From Lantana camara (Eukaryota; Streptophyta; Magnoliopsida; Lamiales; Verbenaceae): DNA of 64,000 nucleotides. Where the stretch lies: the NCBI GenBank assembly GCA_037501455.1, contig CM074856.1, forward strand, positions 91,152,001 to 91,216,000, given 5' to 3'. The translations under genes and the position numbers were made by a program. How positions within the stretch are numbered: the stretch's first letter is position 1; every line of letters begins with the position of its first letter. The notes below the pieces were generated by a model. It was not told the origin of the DNA and made no database searches. It saw only the letters and a list, made by a program, of their open reading frames with translations. Shown piece after piece: positions 34,312 to 45,686 of the stretch.

Positions 34312-36455
34312 ACCTCGTTAATCGTGTTTCTGATTCGTCTCAATTATACTGAATTTGGTAGAAATTCTTAGGCTTGATGCGATTGAGTATTTGTAATTGT
34401 TTTAGAAAGCCTGAATTACGAAACTGTATTTTTTCCTGAAAGTTTCTGAAAATTGGTTTTTGCAACATTTAATTTTTGAAAACTATTTTAAATTTGAAAC
34501 TGTATAAACAGTTTTTGGATTTCTTGGATTGGTTTTTCTTTTGAACGAAAACACAAAACGGAAACCCGAATTATGACGAACACGCGAAACCCCGCGCCCG
34601 AGCGCGTTGCGCGCGCAAGGGCAACCGCCCAGCACCCTCCCGCAAGAGTGCGGGAGGCAAGGCGCGCCCGCCCGGGATCGCCCGCAAGCTGGGCGATAGG
34701 ACCGCGCGCGGCAGCGCGGGGCGTGCGCACAGGCCGCTCGCACGCGCGCGCACAGCTGTGCGTGCGGTCCCTTTCGTGTATGGGCCCCTTTTTTTTCGTA
34801 ATCCGTTTTCGTTTATCGTGCAATCCAGTCCCAATTTTATTTTAATTTTAAAATTTTATTTTTGAATATTTATTTTAATTTCTGAATAAAACTTAAAATT
34901 GGGATTTTTGAGAAATAGAAACGGTTTATATTTTGGGAAATTACATCTTTGATAAAATTATTAATTTTCAGAAATTAATTGGAATTTTATTTGTTTTGTT
35001 AATTTGGGATTTATTGAAAACTTTTATAAATAAGACTCGCATCAAGTCGTGTTTTAAGTCATTAGGACTTGAAACGGGAATTTTAATTTATTGGCTAAAT
35101 TTAAATTCTCGCAAAAGCATTTTAGGTGATCATGGGTTTAGACTTATGTATGGTTTTAATTTATGCACATGGATGGTTTAAATTGGGGTTGGAGCCCTAT
35201 ATTTGCGTTTTTTCAATTGAGGTTGGAGCCTCACTTATGTGCGTACTGTTATGTGATTTATTATGTGGCTTTCCATATTACTATTTTTGAGGCCGGTGTA
35301 TGCCCCGTGTAATTGTCTAAGGCCAATATGAAGATTGAGCCTTATTACTTTATGTCATTTTCTTTTATTGTAATTTTAGAGTAGAGATAGGTGGTGAGGT
35401 TTTATTTTCATTTTGGAGACAATGCACCCATGGAGTAAGATGGACCACATTCAAGTAACAAGGAGGCCATAAGTGAAGACCCCTCAAAATGTTAGGGAGG
35501 GGAATCTCAATTGTAAAATTGTAATAGAGATAGGGCTCGTATTTTGTTACCGCTTTCCCTTATGTGATTTAAACTGTTTATGTGGCATGTATGTTAGAAC
35601 TTCTGATTGTGGAGTGGCTCCCACATATCACGCATAAGATAGGTAGAACCCATGATCATTACATGTTAGTATCATGCTAGGACATGTTATATGTTTATGT
35701 GCTTGTTTGAAATGCATTTAAGTGTACTTGCATTAATCAAGACTAATAAAATTGGATAACATATATGTTGGTGAGGTCGAACCGGACAACTCTCCGGTTG
35801 ATTCGAAAATTCCCATTAAATATTAAGCTAATTTCGAATAAATAGGTGTTTAATTCGAGATTCAAATTTTGAATTAAATTCCTAGCATTCCATCAATAGG
35901 TTTTAAGTTTAGTAAGTAAAGCTAGTTATTGTCCGCGAGTCGTGGGATAGCCAGTGGCGCTTATTAGTTCTTAGTTACCTAATTGATCATTTTAAATGAT
36001 CAATATTTCGTGATCAATTTTGGCAAGGGCGATGTCCACTAGTCGTGGGTCGTTCGAACTAAGTTTTGATCATGATCTTATGATTGATGGGTCTAGCTTA
36101 ACGCCTAAGTAAATATGGATGTCGCACGAGTCGTGGGTCCATATTGAAAGATAGGTGATGCAAAAATAATTACTAAGAGTTCTAAAGGTGTTAGAATTGG
36201 TAGGTTGTACCTACTTAGGGTTTTACTTAGAATGTCCGCGAGTCGTGGGTTAGAGGTAAAATGCCTAGGATCTTAGTACCCATTAGGAAACGTGTTCCTC
36301 TTAGATCTTTGGGAATTGTAGATCTTTGAAAAACAGTGGGAGCTACATTAGATTAAAGACCTTATCTTTTGTATATCGTTATAATTCAGCATGCTCACTA
36401 GTTCTCTGTTTTACCATTTAGGTCGTAGATTCTGTGATTCTCTACGTGTTTTGAA
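34312..36455 (+). other. Copia-A2 untranslated leader
   Basis: Collinear with the Copia-A leader (AT-rich part 34800-35600, four TGTCCGCGAGTCGTGGG-type motifs at 35930, 36033, 36120 and 36233). Its GC-rich block (34585-34770) is mostly different from that of Copia-A. It contains CCTCCCGCA-AGAG-TGCGGGAGG (34636-34657), perfect 9-bp arms. No credible gene is visible. Confidence 0.8.
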
Positions 36456-39400
36456 ATGGCAACCAAAAACCCTCTTGTATCGATCCTCGAGTCAAACAAG
36501 TTGACTGGTCCCAACTATTCTGATTGGCTAAGGAATCTAAAAATCATTTTAGATTCTGAGAAAAGAACTTATGTTCTCTTCGAAGGGGAGCCTAGTCCCG
36601 AAGGGGAGGCTCCCACTCGGACCGAGCGGGAAGCGATCCAGAAGTGGAAGGATGATAATCTCCAAGCCCGTTGCCTTATGTTGGCTAACATGTCTCCGGA
36701 CTTGCAAAGGCAACATGAGGCCACGGAATTTGATTGGGAGATTTACGACCACTTAGAGCAACTTTACCGCCCTCATGAACGTGTTATAAGGTATAACACT
36801 TCAAAGGAATTGTTCCACTTGAGAATGAGGGAAGGTTCTAGTGTCCATTAGTATGGACTCAAGTTTCTCGCCCTTACTGTGAAACTGGCTTCCATGGACA
36901 TGCCACTGAAAGATGAGCTTTCAGTGGACTTGTTGCTAGCCTCGCTCCCACCATCATTCAACCCATTTGTCCTTAACTTCAATATGAAGTTGGTGCTACC
37001 GTAGCTGAGCTGATTAGTCAGCTTGTGACTGCTGAAAGCACGATCAAGAAGGACAATAAGGTTTTGATGGTGAATGCTCTATCTTCCTCTTCTGGGCCTT
37101 CTAAAGGTAAGGGCAAGAAAGCCCAAAAGAAGAAGAAGAAACCCCTTAGGCCCACTGGTGGCGTTTCGAAGGGGAAGGCCCAAAAGAAGAAGCGTGATCA
37201 GAAAGAGGATGTTTGCTTCCATTGTGGCAAAGCGGGACATTGGAGGAGAAACTGCCCAGAGTACAAGGCTACTCTAAAGAAAGGTATATTTCTCGTTGAA
37301 ATAAATCTTTCTATTAATTCTAGTTCTTGGGTGCTTGATACCGGTTGTGGAACTCATATTTGTAATGATGTACAGACGCTAAGTGAAGTCCAACAACTCA
37401 AAGAAGGAGAATGTGTCTTGAAGATCGGCGATGGCTCAAACGTTGAAGCTCGAGCTTTAGGCACAATTAGATTAGATTTAGGTAGTTTTGAGTTAGTCTT
37501 AAATAAAGTCCTTTATGTACCGAGCATTATTCGTAATATAATTTCAGTTCCAATTTTAGATTGTGAAGGTTATGAAAGTTATATTAAGAATCGTAAATAC
37601 TTTATCAAATGGAACAACTCTTCCGTTCACATCGGTACTCTAAGTAATGGACTTTATCTAACTCAGAATATCAATATTATGAATATACAACGAGAAACTA
37701 AACGTAAGAGAGATGACAAAGTTTCAGCTCCCTTGTGGCATGCTAGATTAGGACACATTTCCAAGAACAGAATTAGCAAGATAAACGCTTTAGGATCATT
37801 CTCTAAAAATGATCTCAAAGAGCTAACTTCTTGTGAATCCTGTCTCAAAGGAAAAATGTCAAAAGTTCCTTTTAAAGGAACTGTGGAATATGCCACTAAG
37901 GTCTTGGATTTGATCCATACTGATGTTTGTGGACCGCTTAGTGTAAGCACTAGAAACAATAATCATTATTTCATAACCTTTACCGACGACTTTAGTCGAT
38001 ATGGTTATATATACTTAATGAAGTATAAATCTGAAGCTTTTGAGAAATTCTTAGAATTTCAAAAGGAGGTTGAGAACCAAACTGGTCACAAGATCAAAGC
38101 ACTTCGATCTGATCGAGGAGGCGAGTATCTTAGTGATGAATTCCTTAATCATCTCAAAGATAATGGGATTATCTCTCAGTGGACTCCTCCGGGAACTCCT
38201 CAGCTTAATGGAGTTTCTGTGAGAAGGAATCGAACTCTACTTGATATGGTTCGTTCCATGACGAGTTTCACTGACTTACCACCTTCTTTCTGGGGTTATG
38301 CCCTAGAAAGTGCAGCAAAGATTTTGAATCTAGTTCCCTCTAAGTCAATCCCTAAAACGCCCTATGAAATGTAGCATGGTAAAATCCCTAGTTATTCTTA
38401 CTTAAGAATTTGGGGTTGTCCTGCTTACGTGAAGAGAACAGTGGGAGATAAGTTAGAATCTCGTTCTAACTTATGCTACCTTGTGGGTTATACTAAGGAA
38501 TCCGTAGGATACTACTTCTATGATCAATCTGAGCAAAAGGTGTTTGTTTCCAGAAATGCCACTTTTCTGGAGGAACCGTTCCTTAAGGAAAAGAAAGGCA
38601 AGATCATAGAATTAGAAGAAGTACAAAGTGATCCCACACCACCCACTGAAGAAACGTCCCCTTCTGATCAACAACAACCAATCATGAATTTCGATACACA
38701 CGTAAATCCTCCTCTAAGGCGTTCTGAACGCACTCCTAGACAGCCGGAAAGATGGTATGGATTCTTCCATGAAATCTCTCAAAAGGATAATGATCCTTTA
38801 ACATATGAGGAGGTACTTTCAGATTCTGACTCTGAACAGTGGATAGAAGCCATGAAATCCGAAATGGACTCCATGAACTCTAACCAAGTTTGGACCTTGG
38901 TAGATTTGTCTGATGGGGTCAAACCCATAGGTTGCAAATGGATCTTTAAGAAAAAGCTTGGAGTTGATGGAAGCATTGCAGCCTACAAAGCAAGACTGGT
39001 TGCAAAAGGATTCACTCAAAGACCCGGTGTGGACTTTGATGAAACCTTTTCGCCAGTTGCAATGCAAAAGTCTATTCGGATCATGCTTGCCATTGCTTCG
39101 TATTATGACTATGAGATATGGCAAATGGATGTGAAAACTACCTTTCTCAATGGTGACATTGATAAAGACATTTATATGGAGCAACCCATAGGTTTCACAT
39201 TAAGTGGGAGTGAATAAAAGGTTTGCAAACTCCAAAGATCAATCTATGGATTAAAACAGGCTGCTCCTAGGAATTGGAATATTCGATTTGATGAATCAGT
39301 CAAAGAGTTTGGCTTCATTCAAATTTCGAATGAATCATGTGTGTATAGAAAGGAATTGGAGACCTCAGTGCAATTCTTAGTACTTTATGTAGATGACATC

Positions 39401-39666
39401 CTTCTTATTGGGAATTCGAAGGATAACATGAAAGTGACTAAGTTATAATTATCGAACCAATTCGAGATGAAAGATCTTGGTGATGCGTCTTATATCCTTG
39501 GAGTTAAAATCTATCGAGATAGATCTAGAAGGTTAATAGGACTATCACAGTCGATGTACATTGACAAAGTATTGAAGAGATTCAATGTGGAGTCAGCAAA
39601 GGTTAAAAACCTTCCTATGAGTCTAGGAACATGTCTTTCAAAGAAGATGTGTCCTAAGACTAACCT
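36456..39666 (+). pseudogene. Copia-A2 gag-pol, first part (Gag to RT), broken
   Basis: Starts at ATG 36456 (MATKNPLVSILESNK). Lesions relative to Copia-A: TAG at 36849-36851; a 4-bp deletion at 36988/36989 that shifts the frame; TAG at 38372-38374 where a Trp codon is expected; TAA at 39215-39217 where Gln is expected; TAA at 39446-39448. From 37025 the frame is open for 449 codons and covers the CCHC knuckle, protease WVLDTGC, GAG-pre-integrase and integrase. In the integrase the residue 36 after the Asp of SDRGGEY is Val (GTG, 38219-38221) instead of the catalytic Glu. RT follows with YVDD near 39390. A 3-bp in-frame insertion changes QASR to QAAPR near 39262. Coding is cut at 39666 by Gypsy-D and resumes at 57492. 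Confidence 0.94.
39662..39666. repeat. TSD AACCT, left copy, for Gypsy-D
   Basis: AACCT precedes TGTAACACC here and follows GTGCTACA at 57487-57491. The intact Copia-A copy has a single AACCT at this point of the coding sequence. Confidence 0.95.
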
Positions 39667-42600
39667 TGTAACACCCCGCTCGTCCTGCAAATAAGGTACG
39701 CCACGTTTCAACCTCCTTGTGTTTTTTAATTATGTGATTTTGAGCTTTGTGTGGCCCTATTTTGAACTCTTTAAGAGTTTAGGGGCTTGTTTGTAATTTT
39801 CTCTTTTAAGGGGTTTTCCGGTCATTTCTCGTAAGGTCGAGAGTTCGACCTTTTTGACCCCTTCCTTGCGTTCGGGGCATCGAGGCGAGTCCGTAGACTC
39901 TAAGTTTGCCCCATTCTGACTTCGTTAGCCCGCTCTTCCGACCGTTTTTACGTACGAGGACCCGAGATATATACCCCGGATCCTCGTTTTGCGTGCCAGA
40001 ACTTCAGCTCCAGCCTCAGCGTGTTCCTCCAGCGATCAAACACTATTCATGCAGTGAAGGTGTAATTACACGCACTAGCCCGTTCTCACTCGTTTCTCGA
40101 CGGAATTCGACGTTTGAGTAGTGGAAATTTATCAACTCGACGAGCCCGTCACAATGGTACAAAAATCGGAGGCTAAAAATCAGCGGTGGTGGCGCTACGG
40201 CGAGCAGCAGGCGCCGCGGCTTAGGGCCGCCACTTCGCCGCCCATTCGTGGAGGCTTCCGGCTGCGATTTTCCGTCACGCACCCCTGACCCATGACGAAG
40301 ACTTCCCGGCGCAACCGATGGCGTTGGCGGCGCAACCATCCGGGCAGCGGCGGCGGCTCACGCGCCGCCTGAGAGTTACGTCGGGCGACGGCGTTACTAT
40401 AGCACGCAGCTCCGCCGCGTTCCGGCGGTCTTTTCCGGCGAGAGGGGCCTGTTCCCTACCTTTTCCGGCCCCCTGATTCCATTTCCGAAGTCGTTTTAGG
40501 CCAAGGATGGCCGGAGGTGGCTGAACCGGCAGTAGCAGCAGCGGCAGACTTGGGTGGCTTTCGAGGACCCTTTTTCTGGCCGGTTTTGGTGGTGGTTCCT
40601 TCACGGAAGTTGCTCAGAATGATGGAACGTAGCGGGTGGCGTTGGCCCCGACTCGAGAACCTGCCGGCGGCAGCGAATCGGTGGCGCACCGCCGGCTCCC
40701 TTTTCCGACGATATTTCCGGTAAATTGGCTAGGGGATTTTGAAGGGCTCGTTACAAACTTTCCAACGGTATGCTCGGATTTCATTTTTGTTTTACGGTTT
40801 GTGTTTAATTTCGATTTTCGTATTAGGGATTTAGTTCGGATTTTCTTCAACGAAGTCTGGTGTGTTTAGCTTTTTCTGAAATTGTTTGAGGGCTTTTGTC
40901 GAGTAGGCCGAGGCGCTCGTTTCTGTCCTTCCGGGGATTTTTCCAACCACCGGAGGCGGTGTTCCGGTGGCGGCCAGTGGCTGTTCGGCCGGCTACAGTG
41001 GCGGCATTCCGGTGACTTTCGGACAGTAGATCCGTTTCGTTGTGGTGAGTCCAACGACACTTCTCGTTCGTCAATCGGATGTCCGGTTGATTTTATATGA
41101 ATTTTTGAAGTTATTGTATTTATTTTCGTTAATTGTTTTAATTGTAAATTTCGATCTTGTATGAACTATTAATTGAAATTTTGAGTTGTATGATACTTGG
41201 AAGTATGCTTTGATGTATGAAAATTTGATTCGTGATTTATTGAATTTATTTGTCTCGTTTAAGCCTATCTACTTGAGAATATTTCTTGTTTAAGGGATAT
41301 TAATGCAATTTAAGGATTTAAGTTATTCGTATAATTATGAGACTCATAACAATTAAATTACCAAAGTATGAGTTATGATCGATTTGAATGAATTATTTAA
41401 GTATGCTAATTGTTGGATATTGTGAAATATGTTAATATGTATTTACGTATGAAATTGTTATGCATTTTGCGTTTATCCTTTCGAGAATTAGTGCATGATA
41501 TGAATTGAATTCTTAATGTCTTAAATTATTTTATGTATTAAATGTTATGAATTTATAAGCTATGCATTTCTTGTTATGTAATATGAATTATAGTATGTTT
41601 CGTATAATCTGTTTGTATAATTGTGAATTATATGTTGCATCATTGGTATTCGCGAGCATGGCCGTGCGTCTTGTGGTTGTGATTCGAGTCTGAGTCTTGT
41701 GTTCTGTGTGTTCAATCGATCAGGGTTTTTCCAGGGAGTGTCTATCAGCTGTTTGGGTTCCAGTAGGACTTCCTGGCTTGTGTTTTCCGTTCTCGTCGGT
41801 GTAAGGTGAGGTTTTAGGATTTCTATTTAGTTAAAGCGACCTACAATCTTCTGTGCTTGTTTTCAAGGTATGGTATGCTCCGACACCGAGAGGTACGTTT
41901 ATAGCATATGCTAAGTTGCAAGGTATGGTATGCTCCGATAAGGTATGTACGTTACGATTATGATTTGATAAGTATGATATGTAGCGAGTTATGATCTGTT
42001 ATGTTATGTCTGATATGTTGGGCCCAGGAGACTGTGGGTAAGGAACCCCGGGACGGTAACGGGCCGCCGGGTTAAGCCTGTGCAAAGTCTCCATTTGAGG
42101 TATCTCGTGCCACTCAGGGAGATAGGGGAGGCGAGATATTCTTGAGCCGGTGGCGTAAAACCTGCCGAGGACTCGTAGGGGATCATTACCCCTCGAGGTA
42201 TGTATATGATATGGATGGTTAGGGGCGTATACACCCCTTCCGTCACACGGAGTTGAGGATGTTATGTTATGTTATGCTTCTGTTTTGATATTAGGAAATG
42301 GAAGTAAGGTTGGAGACCCGTACTCGCCGGGTATATGATTATGATCTGTTATGTTGATTATGAAACGTGATAGGAGCTTTCTCTTTTAATAAGATATGAG
42401 TATGCACAGTTTGTTAAGTTATGAATAAGATAAGATATGTATAAGTTTGATTTGAAAAGATATGTATAAGTATGTTGTGAAAGTGGTTTTGGTATGCAAA
42501 ACCCTACTCCCGGTTCATAATCTCTCTTTTGATACGTGCTCTGCTCCTTATTATGTATAGTGTGTGTGAGTTTAGCCCCCTCACTCTGTCAGTGGACTGA

Positions 42601-43140
42601 CCCTCACCCCACCTATATTTTCAGTTTGCAGGTTCAGATTCTTGGAGTTCGAGCTAGGCAGCTTTGTGTCTTGTCTGTTGAGTCCATGTCTTTTAATCCT
42701 GTATCTATTTGTTTAAGTTGAGAATGTTTGATCTGCATCCGTTTGTAATTATGTATATAGCTTGTTCTGTACAGGATTATGTTTATGCTTTGATTATATG
42801 GATTTTCGGGACAGGTTAGGACAGGGCTTGGATTAGTTGAACCCGTCTTTGTTGTATGTTGAATTCGGGACAGGTTCGGACAGGTTCGTGGAGTTAGTTG
42901 AACCCGTTTATTTATGTTTGTTGCTTAACGTTTTTGTTAGTTCATATTTTGCATCGCTTCCGCATTCAGGTTTTTTTTGCATATTTTACTAGTACGGGGT
43001 TTAGGTATCGCCTAGCTTAGGTTGTTTTTTTTCGTTTGTCACCCGTTCGCTGTGACTTGGAGCGTGTGCGGACTTTCCATTTCGTACACGTGTCGGGTCA
43101 TAGTGCGGGGGTGTGGTGCCCCACCGCTTGGGGTGCTACA
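39667..43140 (+). mobile_element. Gypsy-D LTR1
   Basis: 3474 bp, TGTAACACCCC to GGGTGCTACA. Compared with LTR2 and LTR3 it lacks about 180 bp near 41863. Its first third is GC-rich and CpG-rich (about 40140-41080), with a CCACCGGA...TCCGGTGG stem at 40947-40970. Overlapping short frames on both strands in that block are repeated in all three LTRs, change length among them, and show no family features, so I do not call them genes. A possible TATA (GATATATACC) is near 39966. Confidence 0.92.
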
Positions 43141-43147
43141 TCTTAAG

Positions 43148-43160
43148 TGGTATCAGAGCT
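43148..43160 (+). other. Gypsy-D primer-binding site 1
   Basis: TGGTATCAGAGCT, seven bases after the LTR end, followed by a GGTTC-A-GAACC hairpin. Confidence 0.9.
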
Positions 43161-45004
43161 ACCAGGTTCAGAACCGGTGCTCTGGATTCGTGTCGTGTCA
43201 GTTTAGGTCTTACGGCATAGGAATACTTGTGCATTGCATTCGTCTGATGTGAAATTTTGATTTTTCTGCATGAATTTGTCTGAACTTATGTGATTGTGTG
43301 CAAACTATGATTATGATTTCTGAAAAATTATCATTTTTACGCTTTAAATTTTAGTAAATTACTTGTTGCATCTGCATTAATTAGGTGCTCATAATTGGTT
43401 TCATTATTTAACATACCCACGTACTAACCCTCATGCATAGATAATTATCCAATTTGTGAATTGCAGGGCTTTGGCTCGATGACAAAATTGAAGTTGATCG
43501 TGACAACACTTCCCACTTCTACAATTTTGTGAAGGAGGATTTGAAACTTCCATTTTCTGTCTACTTCGATGAAAAGTAAAGGAATTTCTACAAGGATTCA
43601 ACAATAGCTAGATGCTAATATTAAGGAAACAGGTATCATGCAATCATAGCACGTGCATCATGCATTGGATTAAATTTTAATTATTTCGAATAATTGCTTT
43701 ACGTGTTTGATTGTCTTCTTTGTTGGATATGAGTGCATGCCACTTACATCTCTAATCCTACATGCATTAGCTTCGTGGTTGTAATTTAGGTGTTCCCCTA
43801 CCTGATCGACAAAGTGCTGCCTTGGTCGAAGCAACATTGGAATTCGAACAGGGATAGACCAGAAGATGTATGATCGAGCAAACACAGTCAGGATATTGAA
43901 TATGAGAGAGACAAGAGATTTTTTTTTTTTTTGCTATTAAGGTGCCTTCAGGATATGTACTTACTACTTTGAGGTGCTCGGGGGTAACATGTTTTATAGG
44001 AACACCAGAATTTCTAACTCCGGATAGCGTGAGGTAACAACGAAGAAATCGAAGCACTTGTACCATTCAAGGGTTCTCAAGTGGGGGTCAGACTGTTGTA
44101 AGGACATCAACGAGGGCAGCTATACCTGTACAAAAGGAAAAGGATAAACTATATGAACTACCGAATTTTGGTGACGATGTCATTGAGGGTCGACTTTATC
44201 AAATACTAAGGACGAGGGACATCATTTACAAACGACGGTGGGAAGCAGGATTGTTTGAAGATTCTCCGCTTATCTCTCTTTGATTGTTCTGAGAGATTCC
44301 ATCGTTGGAAGTTATAACAATTCCCGAGTATTGAGGATTTTATTAGGACTTCAAGAGACTCCATGGATCACTTTTATGCGAGAGGCAAGTGAGTTGGTTC
44401 AAGACCCCTTGGCGACCCGCGATTCAAAGAAAATACTAAAGAATGCAAAATTTGAACGGGGAGTTAGAACTACGGCCAGTTAAGAATTTGATTATCCTTT
44501 CAAGTTAAAGAAATTGTCAACATCGACTCTACTGCTACGGTGAACGGTACACTGAGCATTCATGGCATTTGCACACATACGTTTCATAAGTAATTATATT
44601 TTATTTTGCTTGACTAATGTGACAACGTGTAATGTTTGATGTTGCTCGATTGTAATAACGTGACTAACTGCTTTAATTTTTCATAACTTAAAAATTGTTG
44701 TTTTTGTTGTTAATTCTTATAAACTGAATAGATTACATGCTTGCGTGAATTGTTCGTGCTTTAGTGTTTAAAATTTCCTAAATTGCTCACTAACCCTTCA
44801 TGCACATACCAGTACATTGCAATCTTATTTTACAGAGATTCCATCGCGATATCCCCCTTGAGTTGAGCATGGATGATGAGTCTATACTCTAGGGACACCG
44901 ATATCAGTCGTGTAAAGGTACATTATACATGCATTCCATGTTTTGCATCCGGTGCTACTTTAATGTGTGTATGTATGAATGTTGTGTAAGTAAACTTGTA
45001 TGCT

Positions 45005-45373
45005 AGAGAGTTGTTGAGATCTCTCTATTTACGTGGTAGGGAGATGTGGGATTCTCCCTATTTATGTGATAGAAAGATGTTGGATTCTTTCTAAATTATG
45101 TGAGCAAGAGATGCTGGATTCTCTTGGAGTTAGATGTTTGAGAGATGCTGGATTCTCTCGAATGTACGGTTTGAGAAATGCTGGATTGTCTCAAACTAGG
45201 AGGTTTGGAAGATGTGGAAGTCTGCCAGACTTAGGTTGAGAGACGAGGCTCTCTCGATTATGTGGTTGGGAGACGGGGTTCTCTCAATTCTGTGCCTGAG
45301 GGATGGGGTTCTCTCTTTTGATGTGCGAGAGATGGGGCTCTCTCTCTTGCATGCTGAGAGATGGGATTCTCTC
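45005..45373 (+). repeat. Array of 12 short hairpins, Gypsy-D internal 1
   Basis: Hairpins start at 45005, 45039, 45072, 45106, 45140, 45173, 45206, 45238, 45268, 45298, 45327 and 45356, a period falling from 34 to 29 bp. Stems are mostly 6 bp with 6-10 nt loops, such as GGGAGA/TCTCCC, GAAAGA/TCTTTC, AAGAGA/TCTCTT and GAGAGA/TCTCTC. Two use a G-T pair (GGGAGA/TCTCTC, GAGGGA/TCTCTC). Units 6 and 7 have imperfect stems. Confidence 0.88.
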
Positions 45374-45649
45374 TTGTTTGTCGCGGTTGAGTTACATGTG
45401 GCCTGATGTTGGTTTGCAATCGACGAGGAAGCGATGGTATCGAGCTTTGGGTGCAGTGGCCTAGTGGGGTGATCGAACGAGTTTGAAGCGACCAACGGTC
45501 AAATGTTTAAACAGACCTTTGTGACCACGAAACTGTGAAGGGAGTTGATGCAAGCAAGGAGAGTAACCTTCGCAGCCAGGGATATGACTCTACATGATTT
45601 CAGGAGATGGATTGAAGTATTCCCGTTCAAAGCTTTACGACTCGGTAAT

Positions 45650-45669
45650 AGGACCTGAGGACAGGTCCT
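45650..45669 (+). repeat. Hairpin beside the polypurine tract, Gypsy-D internal 1
   Basis: AGGACCTG-AGGA-CAGGTCCT, perfect 8-bp arms, ending 17 nt before LTR2. The copy at 53795-53814 has one mismatch in the last base pairs. Confidence 0.9.
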
Positions 45670-45686
45670 TTTGAAGAAGGGGAGAT

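Larger units (their letters stand above)
43141..45686 (+). mobile_element. Gypsy-D internal region 1, non-coding
   Basis: No Gag, protease, RT, RNase H or integrase is readable. It contains exon-like pieces bounded by splice-like ends: AG/43467 to 43632/GT, AG/43790 onward, up to 44546/GT, and AG/44836 to 44917/GT. The first encodes a 38-residue open stretch beginning LWLDDKIEVDRDN and ending in a stop; I do not recognise it. A poly-T run (about 43918-43932) is longer than in internal region 2. The 3' part holds the hairpin array (45005-45373), the PPT-proximal hairpin (45650-45669) and the polypurine tract GAAGAAGGGGAGAT (45673-45686). Confidence 0.8.

Noticed and set aside
45005..45373. Regular repeat-spacer pattern resembling a CRISPR array
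   Set aside because: This is plant nuclear DNA inside a retrotransposon. Repeats are short, differ between units, and have no cas genes or leader; the hairpin-array reading explains them better.
45033..45495. Open frames across the hairpin array on both strands, with repetitive peptides
   Set aside because: They follow the repeat period, overlap on both strands, and lack any family features. They are by-products of the array.
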